From contig JAJYNX010000115.1 of assembly GCA_021786095.1 (NCBI GenBank), positions 1 through 57,830 on the forward strand: a DNA stretch of 57,830 nucleotides, in the 5' to 3' direction. A model generated the notes under the pieces. That model made no database searches. It saw only the letters and a program-made list of their open reading frames with translations, and was not told the origin of the DNA. The position numbers and the translations under genes are program-made. This document shows positions 31,843 to 41,007 of the stretch, in pieces. This DNA comes from Actinomycetes bacterium (lineage in GTDB: Bacteria > Actinomycetota > Acidimicrobiia > Acidimicrobiales > RAAP-2). Within the stretch, counting starts at the first letter, position 1, and each line of letters starts with the position of its first letter.

Positions 31843-32183
31843 CCGATTGCCTGTTCTGCCAGATCGTCGCCGGCGTGGTCCCCTCGACGCCGGTGGCCGA
31901 GAGTGAGACCTCGTACGCCTTCTACGACATCGCCCCCCAGGCGCCGGTGCACGTACTGGTCATTCCCAAGCGCCATATCAACAGCGCGGACGAGGTGGCG
32001 GTGGCCCACGGCGGGGTCGTCGACGATCTCGTCCTGCTGGCCCAGCGCGTCACCGAGATCGAGGGGATCCGCGAGAGCGGCTACCGGTTGGTGATCAACG
32101 TCGGCGACGACGCGCAGATGACCGTGGCCCACCTGCACGTGCACGTGCTCGGGGGACGGCGATTGGCGTGGCCCCCGGGATGA
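31839..32183 (+). CDS. HIT family nucleotide hydrolase
   Basis: The 114-aa protein has the histidine triad HLHVHVLGG near residue 99, a zinc-type CLFC pair near the start and the SESYAFYDIAPQAPVHVLVIPKRHI core. It is Hint-like and expected to hydrolyse AMP-linked phosphoramidates. ATG overlaps the rsmE stop. The C-terminal [10 protein letters not shown] is the normal HinT ending. Confidence 0.95.
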   Translation: MTDCLFCQIVAGVVPSTPVAESETSYAFYDIAPQAPVHVLVIPKRHINSADEVAVAHGGVVDDLVLLAQRVTEIEGIRESGYRLVINVGDDAQMTVAHLHVHVLGGRRLAWPPG

Positions 32184-33145
32184 GCTTCGACGCCTCGATG
32201 GACGAGGCCCTGACGGCGACGACCTACGTGAGCGACACGCACCTGATGGGCGCGCTGTTGGGTCCGCGCGACGAACACCTGCGGGTGGTGGAGCGGGCGT
32301 TCCCGCACTCACGCGTCCTGGTTCAGGGCAACCGGATCTCGGTGCAGGGTCCCGACGCGGCCGCGGTGCTGCGGCTGTTCGACGAGTTGGTGCTGGTGCT
32401 GCAGAGCGGACAGGCGCTCGACGCACTGAAGGTGACGCGCACGATCGACATGGTCAACGACGACCTGCGCCCGAGCGAGGTGCTGGTGCACGAGGTCGCG
32501 CGCGCCGTGCGCGGCCGGTCGATCCGTCCCTCGACCGCCGGCCAGAAGCGCTACGCCGACGCGATCGAGTCGTCCACCATCACCTTCGGTATCGGCCCGG
32601 CCGGCACCGGCAAGAGCTACCTGGCCGTCGCGGCCGCCGTGGCCGCCCTGCAGCGTCGCCAGGTCCAGCGCGTGGTGCTCACGCGACCGGCGGTGGAGGC
32701 CGGCGAGCACCTCGGGTTCCTGCCCGGCGACCTGATGGCCAAGGTTGACCCCTACCTGCGGCCCCTCTACGACGCGCTCTACGACATGGTCGGCCCGGAG
32801 GGCGCCCAGCGCCTCATCACCAACGGCACCATCGAGGTCGCGCCGCTGGCCTTCATGCGCGGGCGCACGCTCAACGACTCGTTCATCATCCTCGACGAGG
32901 CGCAGAACACGACGCCCGAGCAGATGAAGATGTTCCTCACCCGCATCGGCTTCAACTCCAAGGTCGTCGTCACCGGTGACGTGACCCAGGTCGACCTCAA
33001 CGGGCGGCGCAGCGGGCTGTTCGAGCTCGAGGAGCTGCTCGAGGGGGTGGAGGGCGTCACGTTCGTCCACCTCGGGCGGCGCGACGTGGTGCGCCACCGC
33101 ATCGTGGCCGATATCGTCGACGCCTACGAGAGGGCGGAGCAATGA
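32180..33145 (+). CDS. phoH: PhoH-like ATPase
   Basis: The 321-aa P-loop ATPase has Walker [13 protein letters not shown] near residue 140, Walker [23 protein letters not shown] near 240, and the PhoH motif [10 protein letters not shown] near 262. The N-terminal KH-like part holds [15 protein letters not shown]. PhoH neighbours YbeY in most bacteria and is linked to RNA metabolism. The ATG at 32180 overlaps the HIT gene stop. Confidence 0.95.
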   Translation: MSFDASMDEALTATTYVSDTHLMGALLGPRDEHLRVVERAFPHSRVLVQGNRISVQGPDAAAVLRLFDELVLVLQSGQALDALKVTRTIDMVNDDLRPSEVLVHEVARAVRGRSIRPSTAGQKRYADAIESSTITFGIGPAGTGKSYLAVAAAVAALQRRQVQRVVLTRPAVEAGEHLGFLPGDLMAKVDPYLRPLYDALYDMVGPEGAQRLITNGTIEVAPLAFMRGRTLNDSFIILDEAQNTTPEQMKMFLTRIGFNSKVVVTGDVTQVDLNGRRSGLFELEELLEGVEGVTFVHLGRRDVVRHRIVADIVDAYERAEQ

Positions 33146-33648
33146 GCGACGTTGACATCTACGCGGCCGACGAGCAGCACGAGCACGCCGTCGACCTCGA
33201 TCGGTGGGTGGGCCTGGCCCGGGCGGTGCTGGCGGAGGAGGGCGTGCGCGGTCCGGCCGAGGTGTCGCTACTCTTCGTGGACGAGGCGTCCATCGCCGCG
33301 CTCAACCAGCAGTTCATGGGTCGCGCGGAGCCGACCGACGTGCTGAGCTTTCCGATCGACGTCGACGACGAGCCGACCGGTCGGGTGCCCGACGCCGGCG
33401 GCACCGGTCCGGTGGAGCCGGCGCCGCCCGAGATCCCCCAGCTCATCGGCGACATCGTGATCTGCCCCCGCGTCGCCGCGCGCAACGCTCGCGATCACGA
33501 GTGCTCGCTCGACGACGAGGTCGCGCTGCTCGTGGTCCACGGAGTCCTGCACCTGCTCGGGTGGGACCACGAGGAGGACGAGGAGGCCGAGCGCATGGAG
33601 GCCCGGGAGCGCGAGTTGCTCGCTCGCCATCACCGGAACGGCGCGTGA
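33142..33648 (+). CDS. ybeY: endoribonuclease YbeY
   Basis: YbeY matures the 16S rRNA 3' end and takes part in ribosome quality control. The zinc-binding HGVLHLLGWDH lies near residue 131-141 and TDVLSFP near 65. An acidic Pro/Gly insertion (about 72-96, DVDDEPTGRVPDAGGTG...) makes the 168-aa protein slightly longer than usual. ATG overlaps phoH. Confidence 0.96.
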   Translation: MSDVDIYAADEQHEHAVDLDRWVGLARAVLAEEGVRGPAEVSLLFVDEASIAALNQQFMGRAEPTDVLSFPIDVDDEPTGRVPDAGGTGPVEPAPPEIPQLIGDIVICPRVAARNARDHECSLDDEVALLVVHGVLHLLGWDHEEDEEAERMEARERELLARHHRNGA

Positions 33649-34928
33649 TCGCGGTCGCGTGGTCGGCCGGCGACACCTACCTGACGGTCAGCGTGGTGGT
33701 GCTGCTCGCCCTGTCGGGGTTCTTCGCGCTCGCCGAGACGTCCCTCACTCGTACGACGCGCTCGCGGGCGCGCTCGCTGCGCGAGGCGCACCGTCGCGGC
33801 GCTGACGCCCTGGAGCAACTGGCCGAGAGCCCCGAGGAGTTCCTGAACCCACTGCTGCTGCTGACCCTGGTGTGTCAGCTGGTGTCGGCGACCATGGTCG
33901 GGGTGATCGCGGGGCACCTGTTCGGCGCGGCGGGCGTGCTCATCGCGACGGTCGTCGAGGTCGTCGTGATCTTCGTCGTGTTCGAGGCGATCCCCAAGAA
34001 CTTCGCGGTGGCCCACCCCGACACGGCGGCCCTGGCCACGGCGCCGGTGGTGCGCGCGCTACTGCGCTGGTGGCCAGTGCGGTGGATCTCGACGGTGCTG
34101 CTCGCGGTGGCCCGGGCCGTGATCCGCCTGTTCGGGGTGGGCGGCGAGCGGCCGCGCATGACCGAGTCCGAGGTCCTGGCGATGGCCGACGTGGCCCACG
34201 AGGACGCGGCGATCGCTTCGGAGGAGCGCAACTTCATCCACTCGGTGATCGAGTTCGGCGACACGGTCGTGCGCGAGATCATGGTGCCCCGTCCGGACAT
34301 GGTCGACGTCAACGCGACCGCTCGGGTGCGCGACGCGCTGGAGCTGGCGATCTCCTCGGGCCGCTCGCGCCTCCCGGTGCTCGGCGAGGGCGTGGACGAC
34401 GTGCTCGGCATCGTGCACCTGCGATCCCTGGCGGCGCTGGTCACGGCGGGTCGCGGCGACGACACGGTGGGCTCGCACGTGACACCGGTCCACTTCGTGC
34501 CCGAGACCAAGCGGGTGGCGTCGCTGCTGGGTGAGATCCGCCGCGCGCAGAGCCACCTGTTCATCGTGGTGGACGAGTACGGCGGGACCGTGGGGCTGGT
34601 CACCCTCGAGGACGTGCTCGAGGAGCTCGTCGGCGAGATCGCCGACGAGTCCGACCCTCGCGAGGACCTCGAGCCCGAGGTGCGCCACGCGGGGGCCGCG
34701 CTGGTGGTCAAGGGCCGGCTCAACATCGACGACGCCAACGTCGACTACGCGATGGCACTGCCCAAGGACGGGTGGGACACCGTAGGTGGCTTGGTGATGG
34801 ACCTCGCGGGCGGGGTGCCGTCCGAGGGTGACGTCTTCGACGTGCCGGGCTACCGCCTGACGGTGACGCACATGGAGGGGAGACGCATCGAGGAGGTCGT
34901 CGTGGAGCCGACCGGGGAGCAGTCGTGA
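33645..34928 (+). CDS. CNNM/CorC-family transporter-associated protein
   Basis: The 427-aa protein has an N-terminal CNNM domain with about four membrane helices (residues 8-30, 63-85, 92-110, 130-150). Then come two CBS modules (REIMVPRPDMVDV..., HLFIVVDEYGGTVGLVTLEDVLEELVGEI) and a CorC_HlyC domain (VKGRLNIDDANV...). The family is implicated in magnesium and divalent cation transport. GTG overlaps the ybeY stop. The ybeY-corC-era order is conserved in many bacteria. Confidence 0.93.
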   Translation: MIAVAWSAGDTYLTVSVVVLLALSGFFALAETSLTRTTRSRARSLREAHRRGADALEQLAESPEEFLNPLLLLTLVCQLVSATMVGVIAGHLFGAAGVLIATVVEVVVIFVVFEAIPKNFAVAHPDTAALATAPVVRALLRWWPVRWISTVLLAVARAVIRLFGVGGERPRMTESEVLAMADVAHEDAAIASEERNFIHSVIEFGDTVVREIMVPRPDMVDVNATARVRDALELAISSGRSRLPVLGEGVDDVLGIVHLRSLAALVTAGRGDDTVGSHVTPVHFVPETKRVASLLGEIRRAQSHLFIVVDEYGGTVGLVTLEDVLEELVGEIADESDPREDLEPEVRHAGAALVVKGRLNIDDANVDYAMALPKDGWDTVGGLVMDLAGGVPSEGDVFDVPGYRLTVTHMEGRRIEEVVVEPTGEQS

Positions 34929-35830
34929 CCCGCGCCGGCTTCGTGACCCTGATCGGACGGCCCAACGTGGGCAAGTCCACGCTGGTGAACGCGATGGTGG
35001 GCGCGAAGGTGACCATCACCGCGCGTTCGCCCAATACCACGCGCCACGCGGTGCGCGGGGTCGTGAGCGAGGGCGACGTGCAGGTGATCCTGGTCGACAC
35101 GCCGGGCCTGCACCGACCGCGCACGGCCCTGGGCGGTCGGCTCAACGACGTCGCGCGGGCCTCGCTGGACGGGGTCGACGTCGTGCTGGCGCTGATCGAC
35201 GCGGGTGGCGCCATCGGGCCGGGCGACCGGTCGGTGATCGTGACGGCCCTGGAGTCGCTTCACCGTTCGTCGGCTCTGCGGGGGGCGGTGGTGGTGAACA
35301 AGGTCGACCGGGTCGGCCGCGAGGCGGTGGCGCGTCAGCTGATGGCCGCGTCCGAGGAGGTGCGCGCGATCGCGGCCGAGCGCGGCCTCGACGCGGCGGG
35401 TGAGCGACTCGAGTACTTCGCCATCTCGGCCGCCCAGGGCACGGGGGTCGATCAGCTGCTGGACTACCTGCGCCACGCCATGCCGGAGTCGCCCTTCCTC
35501 TTCCCGGCCGACGAGCTGTCCGACGTGCCCGAGGCGACGTGGATCGCCGAGCTGGTGCGCGAGCAGCTGGTGCGCAAGACCAGCCAGGAGCTGCCCCACT
35601 CCATCCACTGCCGGGTGAGCGAGTTCGAGTGGCCCCACGTCACCGTCGACATCCTCGTCGAGCGCGAGAGTCAGAAGGGGATGGTCATCGGCAAGGGTGG
35701 CCAGCTCCTGAAGGACGTGGGCATCGCCGCTCGTCGCCAGCTGCCCGAGGGGGTCTTCCTGGAGCTACGCGTCGCGGTGGAGCCGGGCTGGCAGCGTCGC
35801 GACGACGCCCTCGACCGTTTCGGGTACTGA
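34925..35830 (+). CDS. era: GTPase Era
   Basis: Era is an essential GTPase that binds the 16S rRNA 3' end in 30S assembly. The 301 aa contain G1 GRPNVGKST near residue 12, TPNTTR-like SPNTTRH (switch), G3 DTPGLH near 58, G4 NKVD near 124, and a KH domain with GKGGQLLKDVGIAARRQLPEGVFLELRVAV. GTG overlaps the corC stop. Its last 66 bases are antisense to the TauE gene, which runs from the other side. Confidence 0.97.
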   Translation: MTRAGFVTLIGRPNVGKSTLVNAMVGAKVTITARSPNTTRHAVRGVVSEGDVQVILVDTPGLHRPRTALGGRLNDVARASLDGVDVVLALIDAGGAIGPGDRSVIVTALESLHRSSALRGAVVVNKVDRVGREAVARQLMAASEEVRAIAAERGLDAAGERLEYFAISAAQGTGVDQLLDYLRHAMPESPFLFPADELSDVPEATWIAELVREQLVRKTSQELPHSIHCRVSEFEWPHVTVDILVERESQKGMVIGKGGQLLKDVGIAARRQLPEGVFLELRVAVEPGWQRRDDALDRFGY

Positions 35831-36667
35831 GCGGCGCCGACGCCTCGCCGCGCGGGCACCCGCGCCGAGCGCGAGGGCGACGGCCAGCGCCAGGACGGAC
35901 CCGCGCGGTCCCAGGTAGACGACGCCGGCGGCACCGACGAGCAGCGTGACGGCCCCGCGTACGAGGGTCGCGGGCACGCGCGCGCTGGCCCAGGAGCCCA
36001 TCGCCACGCCGGGGACTCCGCCCAGGACCAGCGCCGCGCAGAGCGACGCGTCGACGTGACCGAAGGTGATCGCGCCGAGTCCCGCCGCGACGGTGAGCGG
36101 CAGTGACTGGGCCAGATCGGTCGCCACCAGGCGCTCGGCGCGCAGCCGGGGGTAGAGCACGACGAGGGCCACGGCCACCAGCGAGCCCGCGCCTACCGAG
36201 GTGAGCCCGACCAGCACCCCCGCGCCGACCCCGACCGCGACGGTGGCCGCCCGTCTGACCGTCACGTGTTGCGCGCTCGCGTTGCGCCGCGGACGCGCGA
36301 GGCGCGCGGCCATCGCCAGTGCGCCGAGCACTAGTGCGCCGCCGAGCACCTCGCGAAGGACCTGGCGGGTGCCCGGTGACGCGCCGAGGCGGTGCAGGAG
36401 GTAGGTGCCGGCGATCGCCGCGGGCACGGATCCGACGCTCAACCAGGTGACCAGGCGCCACTCGATGCCGTGGCGCCAGTGCAGGGCCACGCCCCAGGGC
36501 CGCAGCATCACCGTGGCGACCAGGTCCGCCGTGATGGCGCTGGCCGGGCTCACGCCGAAGGCGAGGACCAGCAGGGGGGTCATCAGGGCTCCGCCGCCCA
36601 CGCCGGTCAGGCCCATCAGGGTGCCGACGGCGGCGCCGGCGACGATCAGCGCGACGTCGAGGTGCAC
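35765..36667 (-). CDS. TauE/SafE family permease
   Basis: A 300-aa integral membrane protein with about eight hydrophobic segments. The two TauE half-repeats start MGLTGVGGGALMTPLLVLAFGVSP and LVGLTSVGAGSLVAVALVVLYP. The family exports sulfite and other organosulfur anions. The GTG start follows GGAGAGACC and an AT-rich operator-like stretch. The C-terminal 22 codons overlap era in antisense; a basic tail GARAARRRRRSVPE lies there. Confidence 0.9.
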   Translation of the reverse strand: MHLDVALIVAGAAVGTLMGLTGVGGGALMTPLLVLAFGVSPASAITADLVATVMLRPWGVALHWRHGIEWRLVTWLSVGSVPAAIAGTYLLHRLGASPGTRQVLREVLGGALVLGALAMAARLARPRRNASAQHVTVRRAATVAVGVGAGVLVGLTSVGAGSLVAVALVVLYPRLRAERLVATDLAQSLPLTVAAGLGAITFGHVDASLCAALVLGGVPGVAMGSWASARVPATLVRGAVTLLVGAAGVVYLGPRGSVLALAVALALGAGARAARRRRRSVPETVEGVVATLPARLHRDA

Positions 36668-36678
36668 GGTCTCTCCAG

Positions 36679-36713
36679 TAGATAACTAAATCTAGTGAAA
36701 TAGTAGTCTATAG
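36679..36713. promoter_or_regulatory. AT-rich operator/promoter candidate of TauE gene
   Basis: In a GC-rich chromosome this roughly 45-base strip is strikingly AT-rich. It holds TAGAT-N6-ATCTA (36679-36694) with overlapping ACTA/TAGT repeats, plus ATAG-TAGT-CTAT (36702-36711). The dyads sit where a repressor would cover the leftward promoter. No dedicated regulator gene is adjacent. Confidence 0.5.
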
Positions 36714-36731
36714 CCCGATCCGGGAGGGCGA

Positions 36732-38705
36732 CTAGGGACGCTCGCTCGCCAGCGCGCGCAGGAAGCCCTCGACCCGAGCGCGGTCGCGGGTGCGCGCCAT
36801 TGGCGGCAGCTTACGAAAGAGCGCCCCGCGGTAGCCGGCCTCGGCCAGGCGGGTGTCGAGGACGGCGACCACGCCCCGGTCGTCGGCGCCGCGGATCAGC
36901 CGTCCCACGCCCTGGGCGAGCAGCATGGTGGCCCGAGGCAGGTCCACGTCGTAGAACGGGCGCGCGGCGCGCTCGCGGCGCGCCTCGGCCAGGGGGTCGT
37001 GGGGCGCGGCGAAGGGGAGCCGATCGATGGTGACCAGGCTCAGCGAGTGGCCCGGCACGTCCACGCCCTGCCAGAAGCTGGTGACCGCGAAGAGGCTGGC
37101 CGCGGGGTCGTCGCGGAACTGCTCGATCAGCCGAGCCCGCGAGAGCGAGCCCTGGACCAGCAGCGGCGTCGAGAGCGTGGGGGCGATCGACTCGGCGACT
37201 CGGTTCATGACGCTGCGGTTGGTGAACAACGCCAGGGTGCGTCCGCCGGCGGCCCGGATCAGGGCGGTGAGCTCCTCGATGATGGCGGGCTCGGCGCCCG
37301 GCGTGTTGCGCGCCGGGAAGCGCTCGGGCACGTAGAGCAGCGCGTGGTGACGGTAGTCGAAGGGGCTCTCGACGCTGACCAGGTCGTGGTCGCCCAGCCC
37401 CAGGCGCGCGGGCAGGGGATCGGGGATGGTGGCGCTCGTGAGCACGCCGGTCACGTGGGGCCAGAGGTCCGCCGCGAGACGCGGACCCACGTCGATCAGC
37501 GAGAGCTCGATCTCCACCTCGCGCTCGCGGCGCACGAGGAAGACCAGTTCGTCGTCGCCGACGTCGTCGAGGCGCAGGAGGTCGTTGTGCAGGTGCACGG
37601 CGGGGCCGAGCCCTCGCGCGCGCCGGGCTCGTTCCTCGGCCGAGCTCGCCTCGCCCGCGAGCGCGCGCAGCCGCTCGACGAGGTCGGTCACCATCTCCCG
37701 AGTTCGCGACAGCTCCCGGACGACGTCCTCGTCCAGGCCGCGCAGGTCGTCGCGCTCGTACTGGTGCTCGAGGGCCGCCGCCAGGCGGTCGGCGCTGGTG
37801 GCCAGCTCGCCGGTGCGCGTGGCCGCGTCGGCGCCGAGCAGCGCGCGGGCGCTGGTGGCCAGCGCGCGCAGGCGCGCGGGGGCGAGCGAGGTGCCGAGCA
37901 GGCTGGCCATGATCTCGGGCACGTCGTGGGCCTCGTCGAAGACCGCCAGTTCGTGGGCTGGCAGCAGCATCGCGCCCGACGCGAGGTGCGCGGCGTAGAG
38001 GTGGGTGTTGACGATGAGCAGCGTGCTCTCGCTGGCGCGGTCGCGAGCGAGCTCCGCGAAGCACGAGCCCCCCTGGGGGCACTGCGCGCGGCCCACGCAC
38101 TCCTGGGGCGTGACCGACAGTGTCCGCCACGCGCGCGGATCCACCTCGAAGTCGAGGTCGTCGCGGTCGCCCGTGTCGGTGTCCTGGGACCAGCGCAGGA
38201 TCCGCCGGATCTGCTGGGCCACCCCGCGTGGCGCGGGGGCGCCGTCGTCGAAGCTGAGCTGCCCCCCGCCGCCCACTACCTGGGCCCGCTGGCGACAGAG
38301 GTAGTTCTGGCGCCCCTTGAGCACGGCCACCCGGGTGCCCGCCACGTGGGCCGCGACGAGGGGGGCGTCCTTGGTGGCTAGCTGGTCTTGGAGGTTGCGG
38401 GTCGCGGTCGCGACCACCACCCGCTCCCCGCTCAGGGCGGCCGGAATCAGGTACGCCAGCGACTTGCCGATTCCGGTGCCGGCCTCGACGACGAGGGGGC
38501 GACGCCGGGCGAAGGCCTCGGCGACGCGCGTGGTCATGACGCGCTGGCCGGGGCGCTCCTCCCCACCGCCGGGCAGATCGCGAGTGATGCGCTCGAGCAG
38601 GGCGAGGGCGCGGTGCGCGTCGGCGGCCACGAGGTCCTCGCGCAGCTGCACGCCGTCCTCGGAGGGCTCGACCGCCGGGTCGTCGTCGGGGTCGAAGGAG
38701 CGCAC
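36732..38705 (-). CDS. dinG: DinG-like ATP-dependent DNA helicase
   Basis: A 657-aa XPD/DinG-type 5'-3' helicase. Walker A EAGTGIGKSLAY is near residue 77, four cysteines for an iron-sulfur cluster (YLC..., QEC...QC...SC) lie between about 136 and 222, DEAH in AVFDEAHDVPEI is near 259, and VTSFWQGVDVPG near 560 and the C-terminal QGVGRLIRG are present. It unwinds forked DNA or RNA-DNA hybrids in repair. The GTG start is preceded by TAGTGT six bases upstream with no ribosome binding site. Confidence 0.93.
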   Translation of the reverse strand: MRSFDPDDDPAVEPSEDGVQLREDLVAADAHRALALLERITRDLPGGGEERPGQRVMTTRVAEAFARRRPLVVEAGTGIGKSLAYLIPAALSGERVVVATATRNLQDQLATKDAPLVAAHVAGTRVAVLKGRQNYLCRQRAQVVGGGGQLSFDDGAPAPRGVAQQIRRILRWSQDTDTGDRDDLDFEVDPRAWRTLSVTPQECVGRAQCPQGGSCFAELARDRASESTLLIVNTHLYAAHLASGAMLLPAHELAVFDEAHDVPEIMASLLGTSLAPARLRALATSARALLGADAATRTGELATSADRLAAALEHQYERDDLRGLDEDVVRELSRTREMVTDLVERLRALAGEASSAEERARRARGLGPAVHLHNDLLRLDDVGDDELVFLVRREREVEIELSLIDVGPRLAADLWPHVTGVLTSATIPDPLPARLGLGDHDLVSVESPFDYRHHALLYVPERFPARNTPGAEPAIIEELTALIRAAGGRTLALFTNRSVMNRVAESIAPTLSTPLLVQGSLSRARLIEQFRDDPAASLFAVTSFWQGVDVPGHSLSLVTIDRLPFAAPHDPLAEARRERAARPFYDVDLPRATMLLAQGVGRLIRGADDRGVVAVLDTRLAEAGYRGALFRKLPPMARTRDRARVEGFLRALASERP

Positions 38706-38711
38706 GGACCG

Positions 38712-38717
38712 ACACTA
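38712..38717 (-). promoter_or_regulatory. leaderless-type -10 box of dinG
   Basis: TAGTGT on the minus strand lies 6 bases before the GTG. Confidence 0.55.
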
Positions 38718-38732
38718 ACGGTGCGGGTACGA

Positions 38733-38751
38733 GCCCCGGGGCCCGCGGGGC
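38733..38751 (-). terminator. hairpin after PPOX gene
   Basis: GCCCCG and CGGGGC form a 6-bp stem around a 7-base loop, 14 bases after the PPOX stop and before the dinG promoter on the minus strand. There is no T-tract, so confidence is modest. Confidence 0.4.
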
Positions 38752-38764
38752 CGCTCGCCGAGCG

Positions 38765-39175
38765 TTACGCGTCGGCCAGGAGATCGACGGCGTTCACCCG
38801 CGTCGGGCGCAGGGTGACGGCGACGCGCGTCGCGCCCTCGCCGTCGAACGCGCGCAGGTCGGCGTCGTACTTGCGCCCGACGCGATCGGCCAGCGCGTAG
38901 TGCGGGTCGTCCTCGATCAGCGCGTCCCCGCGCACCTCGAGGTAGCGGGTCGGCGTGGCGGGGTCGAGGACGAAGAGCGTCATGGCCGGGTTCGCGCGCA
39001 GATTGCGCACCTTCTGGCGCGAGGTGCTGAGTGAGAGGCGGATCGCGCCGTCCTCGGCGAGGAACCAGACGGCGGACAGTTGGGGGCGCCCGTCGGGTCC
39101 CACGGTTCCCAGCACGGCCGTCGCGGCGTCGAGCAGGTCGCGGTGCGAGGCGGGAATGGCGGGGGTGTCAGGCAC
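38765..39175 (-). CDS. PPOX-class flavin/F420-dependent protein
   Basis: The 136 aa adopt the split-barrel pattern of pyridoxamine-phosphate-oxidase-like proteins: AVLGTVGPDGRPQLSAVWF near residue 19, LSTSRQKVRNLRANPAMTLFV near 50, TRYLEVRGDALIED and a C-terminal VAVTLRPTRVNAV. Actinobacterial relatives use F420 or FMN to reduce small molecules. The GTG is preceded by TAGAGT six bases upstream. It is divergent from uppS across 52 bases. Confidence 0.87.
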   Translation of the reverse strand: MPDTPAIPASHRDLLDAATAVLGTVGPDGRPQLSAVWFLAEDGAIRLSLSTSRQKVRNLRANPAMTLFVLDPATPTRYLEVRGDALIEDDPHYALADRVGRKYDADLRAFDGEGATRVAVTLRPTRVNAVDLLADA

Positions 39176-39181
39176 GGCTCG

Positions 39182-39187
39182 ACTCTA
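39182..39187 (-). promoter_or_regulatory. leaderless-type -10 box of PPOX gene
   Basis: TAGAGT on the minus strand lies 6 bases before the GTG. Confidence 0.55.
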
Positions 39188-39215
39188 CCGGCCCCGGCTC
39201 GACTCGGCCCACCAC

Positions 39216-39221
39216 TAGGTT
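39216..39221 (+). promoter_or_regulatory. leaderless-type -10 box of uppS
   Basis: TAGGTT lies 6 bases before the uppS GTG, in the same 52-base divergent gap as the PPOX box. Confidence 0.55.
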
Positions 39222-39227
39222 TTAGCC

Positions 39228-39968
39228 GTGCCCGACCCTCGCCCCCGCCCCGTGCCCGCGTCGCTCGACCGCTCGCGCGTGCCGCGCCACGTGGCGATCG
39301 TGATGGACGGCAACGGCCGCTGGGCGCAGCGCCGGGGGCTGGCGCGCACCGAGGGTCACGCGGCGGGCGAGGCGGCACTGCTCGACGTGGTCTACGGCGC
39401 CCTGTCGGCGGGTCTGTCGACGCTCACGGTCTACGCCTTCTCGACCGAGAACTGGCGCCGCCCGGTCGACGAGGTGCGCTACCTGATGAACTTCAACCGC
39501 GGACTGCTGCGCCGCCGCCAGCACGAGCTGCACGCCGAGGGGGTGCGCATCACGTTCTCGGGCCGGCGTGACTGGCGGGTACCCAAGGGCGTGTTGCGCC
39601 AGATGGACGAGGCCGAGGAGCTGACCCGGCGCAACCGGCGCCTCACGCTCAACATCGCGTTCAACTACGGGGGTCGCGCGGAGATCGTCGACGCCGTCGC
39701 GCGCCTGGTCGCCGACGAGGTGCCCGCGCGCAAGGTGGACGAGCGCGCGATCCACGCGCGTCTCTACCACCCCGAGCTGAGCGACCCCGACCTCGTGGTG
39801 CGCACCTCGGGGGAGTACCGGCTCTCCAACTTCCTGCTGTGGGAACTGGCGTACGCTGAGATGGTGTTCACCGAGGTGCTGTGGCCGGACTTTCGCCGCG
39901 AGGACCTCTTCGAGGCGATCGCCGAGTTCCAGCGGCGCGAGCGCCGCTTCGGCGCGGTGGACTCGTGA
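39228..39968 (+). CDS. uppS: isoprenyl (undecaprenyl) diphosphate synthase
   Basis: This cis-prenyltransferase makes the long isoprenoid carrier lipid for peptidoglycan. The 246 aa include MDGNGRWAQRRGLARTEGH near residue 25, YAFSTENWRRP near 67, LNIAFNYGGRAEI near 140 and SDPDLVVRTSGEYRLSNFLLWELAYAE near 184, with all substrate-binding residues. It heads an overlapping run with a small membrane gene, recO, photolyase and hemW. The GTG start follows a leaderless-type box. Confidence 0.96.
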   Translation: MPDPRPRPVPASLDRSRVPRHVAIVMDGNGRWAQRRGLARTEGHAAGEAALLDVVYGALSAGLSTLTVYAFSTENWRRPVDEVRYLMNFNRGLLRRRQHELHAEGVRITFSGRRDWRVPKGVLRQMDEAEELTRRNRRLTLNIAFNYGGRAEIVDAVARLVADEVPARKVDERAIHARLYHPELSDPDLVVRTSGEYRLSNFLLWELAYAEMVFTEVLWPDFRREDLFEAIAEFQRRERRFGAVDS

Positions 39969-40177
39969 TGTGGCGCCGTGCGGCCCTGATCGTCGGCGCG
40001 GCCCTCTATCTCCTGCTGTGGGCCCTGGCGCTCGACGGCGCGTCGAGCCTGGTGGCGCCGCTGGTCATCCCCCTGGTGCTCGCGGTGCTCGTCGCCCTCG
40101 GGGTGGCTCTGGACCGCTTCCTCGGGGTCGGGCACCGGTCCTCGCGTTTCGAGGGAGACGACGAGTCGACGACGTGA
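39968..40177 (+). CDS. small membrane protein between uppS and recO
   Basis: 69 aa with two hydrophobic helices (about 4-24 and 31-50) and a polar tail. ATG overlaps the uppS stop (TGATG) and its stop overlaps recO. No family is recognised; position conservation would be the best clue. Confidence 0.65.
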   Translation: MWRRAALIVGAALYLLLWALALDGASSLVAPLVIPLVLAVLVALGVALDRFLGVGHRSSRFEGDDESTT

Positions 40178-40917
40178 CGAGGGAGTTCGACGACGACGCG
40201 GTCGTCCTGCGGACCTACAAGTCCGGGGAGGCCGATCGGGTGGTGGTGTCGTGGACGCGCGCCCACGGCAAGGTGCGCGCGATCGCCAAGGGCGCGCGCA
40301 AGACCTCCAGCGCGATGGCGGGGACCCTGGAGGTGCTCGCGTGGGTTCACGCGTCCTTCGTGGCGACCCGCGGAGAGCTCTTCGTCGTGCGCCACGCCCG
40401 CCACCTGGCCCGCTTGACCACGCTGCGCGGCGACTACGAGCGCATCAACGCGGGCTACGCGGTGGTCGAGGTGCTCGACGCCCTGCCGAGCGAGGGGGTC
40501 AGCGACGAGGCCCTCTACGAGCTGACGACGCGCGTGCTGGGCGCGCTGGACGACGCGCGCTACGACCCCACCCTGGTGCCCGCGTCGTTCTACCTTCGCC
40601 TCCTGGCGCACGACGGGTCGGCGCCGGTGCTCGACGCGTGCGTGAACTGCGGGCGCGCGGATCCCCTGGTGGCCTTCGACGCGCACGTCGGGGGGGTGCT
40701 GTGCGATCGGTGTCGCAGTGGCCGGCCGCTCTCGGCGCCCGCGCTGGCCCTGCTGCGACGCCTGACCGGGGGCTCCCTGGGCGCGGTGCTGGCCGGTGCG
40801 CCACCCGAGGGCGCGGGCGAGGTGGCGACCCTGGTGCGCGACGCCCTGGAGGAGCACGTCGGGCGCCGCCTGCGCGTGGAACGCGCCAGCGCCCCGCGCG
40901 CGGGCGACGCCCGCTAG
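40174..40917 (+). CDS. recO: DNA repair protein RecO
   Basis: RecO helps load RecA with RecR. The 247 aa have the OB-fold start VVLRTYKSGEADRVVVSWTRAHGKVRAIAKGARK, HLARLTTLRGDYERINAGYAVVEVLDAL, and a zinc-like CVNCGRADP...CDRCRSG module near residue 160-185. GTG overlaps the small membrane gene. Its TAG is in frame with the photolyase sequence that follows. Confidence 0.94.
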   Translation: MTREFDDDAVVLRTYKSGEADRVVVSWTRAHGKVRAIAKGARKTSSAMAGTLEVLAWVHASFVATRGELFVVRHARHLARLTTLRGDYERINAGYAVVEVLDALPSEGVSDEALYELTTRVLGALDDARYDPTLVPASFYLRLLAHDGSAPVLDACVNCGRADPLVAFDAHVGGVLCDRCRSGRPLSAPALALLRRLTGGSLGAVLAGAPPEGAGEVATLVRDALEEHVGRRLRVERASAPRAGDAR

Positions 40918-41007
40918 GGTGCGTCGACGACTCGAGCCCCCCGTCCCACGCTGTTCTGGTTCCGCCGCGATCTGCGCCGCGCCGACAGTCCGGCTCTCGA
41001 GGCGGCC

